44,758 bases of DNA from positions 1-44,758 of the forward strand of contig CAJTEY010000034.1 in assembly GCA_910575775.1 (NCBI GenBank), written 5' to 3'. Origin of the DNA: Lachnospiraceae bacterium (GTDB lineage Bacteria > Bacillota > Clostridia > Lachnospirales > Lachnospiraceae). Of this stretch, positions 39,245-44,758 are shown in pieces. Made by a program: the position numbers and the translations under genes. Below the pieces are notes generated by a model that saw only the letters and a program-made list of their open reading frames with translations, did not search any database and was not told the DNA's origin. Position 1 is the first letter of the stretch, and each line of letters opens with the position of its first letter.

Positions 39245-39400
39245 ATGGGGAGACGAATAAGAAAAGATTCTACAATACGTACGGCAGCCAAAAAACTCGG
39301 TATACCTGAAAGCACTTTTCGGAATCCTAACGGTCGTAAAACCAGAAACGACAAGTTAATTGGAACTGTTCGAAAAGAATTAGAAAAGAAGAAAAAATAG
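39245..39400 (+). CDS. Small basic HTH-like protein, the only plus-strand gene native to the element (51 aa)
   Basis: MGRRIRKDSTIRTAAKKLGI continues PESTFRNPNGRKTRNDKLIG. The AAKKLGIPESTFRN segment looks like a helix-turn-helix recognition unit, and the protein is strongly basic. It has AAAGGAGAAATTTCTT before the ATG. Its terminator is shared with the converging minus-strand gene. A candidate regulator acting at the TAANCTAGRTTA sites. Confidence 0.55.
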   Translation: MGRRIRKDSTIRTAAKKLGIPESTFRNPNGRKTRNDKLIGTVRKELEKKKK

Positions 39401-39401
39401 A

Positions 39402-39427
39402 GAGCCCAAGTTGTCAGGGCTCTTTTT
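39402..39427 (+). terminator. Terminator of the HTH-like gene
   Basis: GAGCCC-AAGTTGTCA-GGGCTC followed by TTTTTC on the plus strand. The 3' end of the convergent minus-strand gene lies over it. Confidence 0.75.
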
Positions 39428-39638
39428 CAAATAAAGGCGCTATCAGTTCGATCGCATCAACTGCTTCTTCATCCGGAAATCTAAGTTGGTGTGCTGATAA
39501 ACTGGAATCCTCCAAAACATGTCCTGCTAAAGCCACTATCCCACCAACAAGGGATAACGCCAAACCGCCAAATGTCAACAGGGACCCCACATCATAATGT
39601 CCTAGATTTTTAACTCCGAAAATAGCTGATTTCTTCAT
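39414..39638 (-). CDS. Small membrane protein (74 aa)
   Basis: Start MKKSAIFGVKNLGHYDVGSL behind AAAGGAAGG. A span (LTFGGLALSLVGGIVALAGHV) and an acidic tail follow, ending APLFEKEP. Its end overlaps the terminator of the convergent plus-strand gene. Confidence 0.55.
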   Translation of the reverse strand: MKKSAIFGVKNLGHYDVGSLLTFGGLALSLVGGIVALAGHVLEDSSLSAHQLRFPDEEAVDAIELIAPLFEKEP

Positions 39639-39651
39639 AAATATCACCTTC

Positions 39652-39681
39652 CTTTCACAATAGAGCATGTTATCTATGCGA
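39652..39681 (-). promoter_or_regulatory. Recurrent promoter-like module (rightmost copy)
   Basis: In gene direction TCGCATAGATAACAT then GCTCTATTGTGAAAGG. Confidence 0.55.
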
Positions 39682-39692
39682 AGAAAAACGAA

Positions 39693-39710
39693 GAGCCCTT
39701 GTTAGGATTC
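39693..39710 (-). terminator. Terminator containing a stop codon
   Basis: In gene direction GAATCCTAACAAGGGCTC then TTCGTTTTTC. The TAA in the loop closes the short remnant gene. Confidence 0.65.
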
Positions 39711-39858
39711 CTTCGCCGATGTGAAACATTCCCTCATGAAATCAATATCCTCCAGAAGTTCTTCATCCGTAAACTCCGAAATATGGTTCTCAAGCCATAT
39801 CATAGTATTTCATATCATTTCCACATTTAGAGCATATTTTCATTTTTCCAATGTTCAT
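39702..39858 (-). pseudogene. Remnants: zinc-ribbon peptide joined to a copy of the 44-residue protein
   Basis: MNIGKMKICSKCGNDMKYYD starts behind GAGGTGG at 39858 and soon meets a TGA. In another frame IWLENHISEFTDEELLEDID continues to MRECFTSAKES. The latter matches the 44-residue protein at 38.1 kb but lacks seven residues. Recombination between small-gene cassettes would produce this pattern. Confidence 0.45.
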
Positions 39859-39914
39859 CTTATCCACCTCTTTCTCATGAAATAAATTATACATGTACAT
39901 TGGTAAAAATATAA

Positions 39915-39957
39915 ATAAAAAAAAAGAGTACCACCAGAATTGACTCCGATGATACTC
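39915..39957 (-). terminator. Strong terminator at the right edge of the element
   Basis: In gene direction a 13-bp stem with wobbles (GAGTATCATCGGA pairing with TTCTGGTGGTACTC) is followed by nine T. It would insulate the element from the host genes to its right. Confidence 0.65.
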
Positions 39958-39995
39958 TCTTCTACTTATTTCTTAAAATGCATTCGAGACACTGT

Positions 39996-40016
39996 AATTC
40001 GTAAATAATTCGTAAA
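39996..40016. repeat. Tandem AATTCGTAAA repeat near the element-host boundary
   Basis: AATTCGTAAA occurs twice with an 11-base period. It lies between the last element feature and the first host gene. It could belong to an attachment site or to recombinase arm sites, but no integrase is visible. Confidence 0.3.
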
Positions 40017-40109
40017 GTTTCAAAAACAAACAAGATATAATGGTGAAACTATTGATTTTTACAGGATTTCCTAAAGAATGATTGCTATCATAATCGATGA
40101 TCGCTACCA

Positions 40110-42581
40110 TCACTCTGCCCCTTCATCGGCATTCTCATCTGCCGGATTGTCTTCGCCCACATTTTCCTCTGCCGCCGTGTCTTCTCCCGCATTCTCATCC
40201 GTCGGTTGAACCTCTCCCATCATTTCCTCCGGCAGCATATCTCCTTCCGGGTTCATCTCTTCCTGCATATCCGCCGACTGCTCTTCCGCAGTCTCCGTCT
40301 CCAGCCCGTCAAGTCTCTCGATAATTTCCTCTTCCTCCGGCAGCACATCCTGTCTGCCCGCAGGGACTTCCTCGCTGTAAACCGCTCCGTTTATAATCGC
40401 CTCAAGTCTCTGCGAATATGTCACATCATCTTCTATGACAATGATTTCCAGCGCATCCTGCTCGGACACACCGAAATCTGCAGACAATCTCTCCAAAATC
40501 TGCCCGTAAATACCACTGACCTCTCCCACCACATTGTAGGTTTCCGCCTCTGGCAGAATCTCCTGATAGCGCTCAACGCCGCTGATCAACGCATTTAGGG
40601 ATTCCAGACGCATATCAAGACTCCCATAATTTTCATAAGAGCTAAGCTTTCGGTTCATCTGCAAAATCAGGTTGCTTCTCTGGTAAAGGATTTCATCCTG
40701 CTCGTTCAGATCCTTGCCATACAAAAGATCATATACCTGCGCATAATCCTGATGATCATACGCCATCTGCGCATCTTTCTTCTCCATATAAACAGGCAGG
40801 AAAGATGATAACAGTACAATGCAGACCGCAATCGTGCCACAGAACATAAACACCGTTATCACTTTCTTCTTGGAAAGCTTCTTCTCCGGCGGTGCAAACA
40901 GATCTACTTCTTCCTCTTGCTTTTTCTTCTTTTCTTTCTTCTTTTTCTTCTTCGGCTTCTTGCTTTCTTCCTCTTCGCCCTCGGCAGCCTCTTCGCCTTC
41001 TTCTCCGCCCTTTCCTTTTTTACCCTTTTTCTTATCTTTCTTTTTCTTCTTTTTGCCCTTCTTATCCTCTTCGTCCAGTTCATCCAGAAGCGCTCTGTTC
41101 TCATCTGTCACGGTTCCCATCTCGCCGTCGTTATCTGCCAGAACCTCCGCCGCAACAGGGTCTTCGTCCTCATCCGCTTCCAGCAGGAAATTCATGAACC
41201 TTGCAAAAACTCCAGGCTTCTTTTCTCCCTCTTCTTCCGCTTTAGGTTCCTGCTCTGAGGTTTCAGCCAGAAGTAACTCCAGCTCATCCCCGGCTTCCTC
41301 GGCTGCCGCTTCCTCATTTCTGCCCTTTTTCTTCTTTTTTCCGAACAGCTTCTTACGCTTCTTTTTCTCCTTACCCGGCTCCACTCCGCCTTCTCTGGCT
41401 GCGATCTCCTCTGGCGTAAGCTCTCGAATGCCCTCTGCCTCTTTAGCCGCCTCATCATTCTCAAAGAAATCAAAGCTGCTGTCACCGCCGCCATCCACAC
41501 CTTCCAGCATCGCCAGCATATCATCATCAGGTGAAACACCATGGTCGGACTCTGCTAACAGATCACCAATTTCCGACAAATCTTCATCATGATCCATCCC
41601 CGCCAGAAGTGCCGAGAGATCTTCATCGCTCTCCCCAGTCTCCTCCAGGGCAAAATCACCCACTCCGTCTTCCCCATCAGATAAATCACCGCTCAATAGA
41701 CGGTCAATATCTTCTTCAGACATCAGCCCATCCATTTCATCATCCGCACTTTCCGATTCTTCCAGCGCCAGATCATCCAGCGAAAAATTATCTAATGTGC
41801 TCTCATCTGCACCGCTCCCGCCAAGATCCAGTCCATCCAGCGATAATTCATCTAAAGCGCCCTCATCTCCATCGCTTTCGCCAAGATCCAGTCCGTCCAA
41901 TGAAAAATCATCCATTGCACTCTCGTCCGCGCCGCTCTCTCCAAGATCCAGTCCGTCCAATGAAAAGTCGTCCATTCCGCTCTCGTCCGCGCCGCTCTCT
42001 CCAAGATCCAGTCCGTCCAATGAAAAGTCGTTCATTCCGCTCTCGTCTGCGCCGCTCTCTCCAAGATCCAGTCCGTCCAATGAAAAGTCATTCATTCCGC
42101 TCTCGTCTGCGCCGCTCTCTCCAAAATCCAGTCCGTCCAATGAAAAGTCGTTCATTCCGCTCTCGTCTGCGCCGTTCTCTCCAAAATCCAGTCCATCCGT
42201 CATTCCTGCATCAGCATCCGTCTCCTCCAACGTGAAATCGTCCGATAACATTCCTTCTTCCAAGCCAAAATCATCCAGCGATGATTCCCCGTCCCCAGAA
42301 GCGGAAGCCCCGCTGTGCTCATTCATGAAAGCGAGCATAGCCTCCATATCCTCCGCATCAGAATTACCCTGCTCCTGCAGTTCTTCCTCGCCGCCAAGAG
42401 TACCCATAGATAACAGCATTTCCTCTATCTCCTGAGAAGACATGGCTTTTCCGCCATCTACGGGAGCTGTCTGGCTGCCTTCACCTTCTGCACCAGATGC
42501 AACCTCTTCCTCTCCGTCTGCTTTTCCGCCTCCCAATATGGAATCTAACAAACTGTCTAAATATTCTTCACTCGAGCTCAT
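40110..42581 (-). CDS. Large acidic membrane protein with 20-residue repeats (host)
   Basis: The 823-residue protein has an Asp/Glu/Ser/Gly-rich N-terminal part with about six to eight tandem 20-residue repeats (FSLDGLDLGESGADESGM), then Lys-rich stretches. A span (VITVFMFCGTIAVCIVLLSSFL, about residue 572) is followed by an extracytoplasmic helical domain (QMAYDHQDYAQVYDLLYGKD...) and an acidic tail. The long charged region is predicted cytoplasmic and disordered. Family not recognised. It neighbours cheV and a SIR2-like gene. Confidence 0.7.
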   Translation of the reverse strand: MSSSEEYLDSLLDSILGGGKADGEEEVASGAEGEGSQTAPVDGGKAMSSQEIEEMLLSMGTLGGEEELQEQGNSDAEDMEAMLAFMNEHSGASASGDGESSLDDFGLEEGMLSDDFTLEETDADAGMTDGLDFGENGADESGMNDFSLDGLDFGESGADESGMNDFSLDGLDLGESGADESGMNDFSLDGLDLGESGADESGMDDFSLDGLDLGESGADESAMDDFSLDGLDLGESDGDEGALDELSLDGLDLGGSGADESTLDNFSLDDLALEESESADDEMDGLMSEEDIDRLLSGDLSDGEDGVGDFALEETGESDEDLSALLAGMDHDEDLSEIGDLLAESDHGVSPDDDMLAMLEGVDGGGDSSFDFFENDEAAKEAEGIRELTPEEIAAREGGVEPGKEKKKRKKLFGKKKKKGRNEEAAAEEAGDELELLLAETSEQEPKAEEEGEKKPGVFARFMNFLLEADEDEDPVAAEVLADNDGEMGTVTDENRALLDELDEEDKKGKKKKKKDKKKGKKGKGGEEGEEAAEGEEEESKKPKKKKKKEKKKKQEEEVDLFAPPEKKLSKKKVITVFMFCGTIAVCIVLLSSFLPVYMEKKDAQMAYDHQDYAQVYDLLYGKDLNEQDEILYQRSNLILQMNRKLSSYENYGSLDMRLESLNALISGVERYQEILPEAETYNVVGEVSGIYGQILERLSADFGVSEQDALEIIVIEDDVTYSQRLEAIINGAVYSEEVPAGRQDVLPEEEEIIERLDGLETETAEEQSADMQEEMNPEGDMLPEEMMGEVQPTDENAGEDTAAEENVGEDNPADENADEGAE
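41770..42190. repeat. 60-bp tandem repeats within the acidic membrane protein gene
   Basis: Six to seven head-to-tail copies of a 60-bp unit are visible. The four between 41941 and 42180 are nearly identical. They encode the 20-residue Asp/Ser/Gly repeat. Copy number is likely to vary between strains. Confidence 0.85.
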
Positions 42582-42673
42582 AGTTTCTCCCCATTAGTAA
42601 CTATCCAGCGCTTCATAGTTACCCATATTAATTTATGTCACACTACCTCACATTCTATCACATCTTCCCTCAT

Positions 42674-43477
42674 TTAACAAATCCCTTTTCCCAATGAAGC
42701 AAGAAAATCGACAGGATTCTCCGCAATTCCCCTGCTCCGATCCGCAATTTCCTCTCCCAGCTGATAAAGTCTGGGATGCACACGATATAAAAAGGCTTTT
42801 TGATTATAATAGACCATCTTCTCAAAAGGGAACCGAATAATACCGGGATAACTCATTCCCACACCCAGTTCCAGCACACACAATCTCTTATTCACCGTGC
42901 CCTGCAGCCATTTTGTGTAAACATTCCACTGCTCCAGATACCCCTCCTGCGCATACCGGCTCACCCCGAGCTGATTAAACCGCAGTTTCCCGCAACATTT
43001 CTCACAAACCGGCTCTTCCAGATCAGACAGCGGCCGCTCGCCCTTATAATACTGTAAAACAGCCTCATATGTCTCATCCGGTATCTTTGACAATTCACCC
43101 GCACAGTTTCGATCGCACTGCATCATGCGAAAACCACCGCAGGGTGTAACAAGACGTTTCTCTTCAAGTCCTGCTCCATACAGATAATCATCTATACAGA
43201 GTGAAACCACAAAATAGTTCTTATCCGCCACAAGCACCTTCAACGCCTGATAAGCCTGATCCCATCTCTTTTCCCGCTCCCGGCTCAGCACCATTTTCTG
43301 CAAAAAGGGCACAATCCATGCGCAACTCTCATTGTCTCCAATCTCCCGCTCAATTTCACGATATCTGTCATCCTGCACGAGAGCACCCCAGCTGTACTGA
43401 AACCCTTCTCCCAATCCGACAAGTATAAATTCTGCATCCAGAATCTTTTCTCTCATTTCCTGTAATTGCATATCCAT
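42674..43477 (-). CDS. SIR2-like protein (host)
   Basis: The protein (about 267 residues) resembles the SIR2/NAD-binding superfamily: DAEFILVGLGEGFQ near the N-terminus, CEKCCGKLRFNQLG (zinc pair), and LCVLELGVGMSYPGIIRFPFEKM. The classical catalytic His is not obvious, so deacetylase activity is doubtful. Start MDMQLQEM is preferred over an upstream ATG. It is followed by the acidic membrane protein gene after about 90 bases. Confidence 0.55.
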   Translation of the reverse strand: MDMQLQEMREKILDAEFILVGLGEGFQYSWGALVQDDRYREIEREIGDNESCAWIVPFLQKMVLSREREKRWDQAYQALKVLVADKNYFVVSLCIDDYLYGAGLEEKRLVTPCGGFRMMQCDRNCAGELSKIPDETYEAVLQYYKGERPLSDLEEPVCEKCCGKLRFNQLGVSRYAQEGYLEQWNVYTKWLQGTVNKRLCVLELGVGMSYPGIIRFPFEKMVYYNQKAFLYRVHPRLYQLGEEIADRSRGIAENPVDFLASLGKGIC

Positions 43478-43502
43478 CTTCTCATTACCCCTGCGCACCG
43501 CC

Positions 43503-43538
43503 AAAAGAAAGACCGGGAAATTCCCGGTCTTTCTTTTT
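43503..43538 (-). terminator. Bidirectional terminator after cheV
   Basis: GACCGGG-AAATT-CCCGGTC, a near-perfect hairpin with A-run and T-run on both sides. Confidence 0.85.
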
Positions 43539-43551
43539 CATATTGTTCTAC

Positions 43552-44454
43552 TTACTTACCCGCCAAGACCAGTTCATCCACCACACGCACCAGATTACCG
43601 ATTTCCGGCTTGGAAAGCTGCGCATTCGCACCGAGCGCTTCTCCCTTTCTCTTCATATCATCATTGACAAGCGAAGAGAAAATAACAATCGGGATATCCT
43701 TCGTATCATCATCAGATTTCACCAGCTTAGTCAGTCTGTGACCATCCATAAGCGGCATTTCAATATCAGTGATAATACACTGTACATGCTCCTTAAGCGT
43801 GCCCTCTTTCTTGCACTCCTGGATCACGTCATATGCCTGCTGGCCGTTCTCTGTATGAATCAGGTTCACATATCCAGCCTTATGTAAGGAGTCTACGATC
43901 AGCTTATTCAGAAGCGGTGAATCCTCTGCAATCAGAATCGGCACATCAATTCTGTGTCTCTCGCCAAGCTCCTCAATATCAGCAACTTTAAGACCTGTCT
44001 CAGGGTTAATATCGGTCACAATCTTCTCAAAGTCAAGAATGATGATCAGTCTGTCATCAAACTTGATAATACCCGTTGACACGCCGTCTTCCGATGTGGA
44101 TATCGTTGTGCCCGGCTTGATAATCTCTCTCCAGGATACACGATGAATACCAACCACGGAATCCACATGAAACGCAATGTCCAGCTTATTGAAATTCGTG
44201 ACAATAAAGAGACCACCCGGTTCAGAGACACCTCTCTGTAAGCAGTTCTTCAAGTCGATCGCCGTAATCATCGTATCGCGCGGCATAAAGATACCTTCCA
44301 CACTCGGATGTGCATTCGGTACAGGTGTCACTTCCTGATAGTTAATAATTTCCTTAATCTTCGCCACATTGATACCGTAAGCATTCCCGTCCAGCTTAAA
44401 TTCAAGTACCTCCAGCTCATTTGTTCCATTTTCAAGCAGAATTTTTGTATCCAT
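43552..44454 (-). CDS. cheV: Chemotaxis coupling protein CheV
   Basis: An N-terminal CheW-like domain (EVLEFKLDGNAYGINVAKIKEI; PSVEGIFMPRDTMITAIDLK) joins a response-regulator receiver domain with phospho-acceptor in CIITDIEMPLMDG and the conserved Lys in LSKPEIG. CheV couples chemoreceptors to CheA and adapts the signal by phosphorylation. Start MDTKILL is chosen for its GAGGTGG site. This marks the region as chromosomal and the host as chemotactic. Confidence 0.93.
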   Translation of the reverse strand: MDTKILLENGTNELEVLEFKLDGNAYGINVAKIKEIINYQEVTPVPNAHPSVEGIFMPRDTMITAIDLKNCLQRGVSEPGGLFIVTNFNKLDIAFHVDSVVGIHRVSWREIIKPGTTISTSEDGVSTGIIKFDDRLIIILDFEKIVTDINPETGLKVADIEELGERHRIDVPILIAEDSPLLNKLIVDSLHKAGYVNLIHTENGQQAYDVIQECKKEGTLKEHVQCIITDIEMPLMDGHRLTKLVKSDDDTKDIPIVIFSSLVNDDMKRKGEALGANAQLSKPEIGNLVRVVDELVLAGK

Positions 44455-44581
44455 CCAATCCACCTCACGTTATATATTTAGAAAATACCGTCTCATCTTC
44501 CAGATCGCTCATTCATTTCCCTTATATTTAAGCAAATTTCATTGCAATCTCAGATTCAACTTATTATATCACAAAAATTAT

Positions 44582-44621
44582 AAAAAAAAAACACTAATTA
44601 CAATTTTTTGCAAATAGTGTT
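44582..44621 (-). terminator. Terminator of the rRNA operon
   Basis: In gene direction AACACTA...TAGTGTT is followed by about nine T. It lies about 50-80 bases downstream of the 23S end, with no 5S gene between. Confidence 0.65.
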
Positions 44622-44672
44622 AATAAATTTGAAACATACCCTCAAAACCAAATACTGAATCTCCTTTTGTTC

Positions 44673-44758
44673 TGGTTAAGCCGTCGACCTATTAGTACAT
44701 GTCAGCTCCACACATTGCTGCGCTTCCACCTCATGCCTATCTACCCCGTACTCTCCAG
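44673..44758 (-). rRNA. rrl: 23S ribosomal RNA, 3' end (partial)
   Basis: Read on the minus strand, the segment ends GTACTAATAGGTCGACGGCT then TAACC, the conserved 3' end of bacterial 23S rRNA, with TGGAGCTGACA upstream. It extends beyond the right edge. Confidence 0.9.

Larger units (their letters stand above)
238..39913 (+). repeat. Dispersed, strand-biased AATATAA motif
   Basis: Reading by eye I count about 57 AATATAA on the plus strand: 55 between 238 and 34.7 kb, and one each near 38702 and 39907. TTATATT occurs about six times in the same range. The usual form is [AG]AATATAA[CT]. It is found inside genes in all three codon frames and just upstream of ribosome-binding sites. None lies in the IS elements or in the host segment after 40 kb, and none between 245 and 4320. 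Confidence 0.75.

Noticed and set aside
14148..39710. CRISPR array formed by the recurring GAGTCC/GGACTC repeats
   Set aside because: Spacing is irregular (hundreds to thousands of bases), the repeats end genes and carry T-runs, and no cas gene is present.
40819..41592. Long plus-strand ORFs of Ser/Phe or Pro/His/Arg-rich protein opposite the acidic protein gene
   Set aside because: They are shadows of the Glu/Lys/Asp-rich codons of the real minus-strand gene.

Overview
The window is one contiguous piece of a Firmicutes genome, most likely a motile member of the Lachnospiraceae. The host part is at the right: the 3' end of a 23S rRNA gene, cheV, a SIR2-like protein and a large acidic membrane protein. 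Everything from the left edge to about 39.9-40.0 kb looks like a mobile element of phage or phage-plasmid type. It is almost entirely minus-strand, tightly packed with overlapping small genes, and it continues beyond the left edge. No capsid, portal, terminase, integrase or conjugation gene is visible, so this is a replication, metabolism and accessory arm rather than a complete element.

Layout, left to right (genes are read right to left). 0-1 kb: a PD-(D/E)XK nuclease with a broken 3' end and an overlapping VRR-NUC nuclease. 1-2.4 kb: an isolated unknown gene with its own promoter and attenuator leader. 2.6-2.95 kb: a non-coding, repeat-dense region that looks like a replication origin. 3-14 kb: class III ribonucleotide reductase (nrdD/nrdG), a ThyX-like protein, a P-loop ATPase, a LemA protein with a membrane partner, a HAD-type phosphatase domain protein, DUF488, DUF5662 and many small membrane or zinc-binding proteins. 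14.4-22.7 kb: the replication core, with an SF2 helicase, a methylase-like protein, an SSB-like protein and one very large protein joining SF3 helicase, PrimPol and family B DNA polymerase. 22.7-34.7 kb: membrane proteins including three DUF6353 paralogues, a SleB-type wall hydrolase, and two DUF6273 proteins whose 3' ends carry diversity-generating-retroelement (DGR) variable repeats. 34.8-37.5 kb: an IS5-family and an IS1182-family element. 37.5-39.9 kb: small, partly broken genes and one plus-strand HTH-like regulator.

Three signals run across the element and are not gene families. (1) AATATAA occurs about 57 times on the plus strand between 0.2 and 39.9 kb. Its reverse complement occurs about six times in that stretch, and the plus-strand form is absent from the host segment and the IS elements. 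It is embedded in coding sequence in all three frames. (2) At 16 places a gene-to-gene boundary carries a conserved module, usually beside a hairpin terminator: a TCGCAAAAATTACA block followed by CTCCTTTAATG. This is probably an element-specific promoter. (3) A palindrome TAANCTAGRTTA occurs at three intergenic places, one now split by the IS5 element.

The best candidate for an undescribed system is the combination of DGR-diversified DUF6273 proteins interleaved with DUF6353 membrane proteins, on an element with its own transcription punctuation and its own primase-helicase-polymerase. All counts and coordinates were made by eye and small errors are possible.
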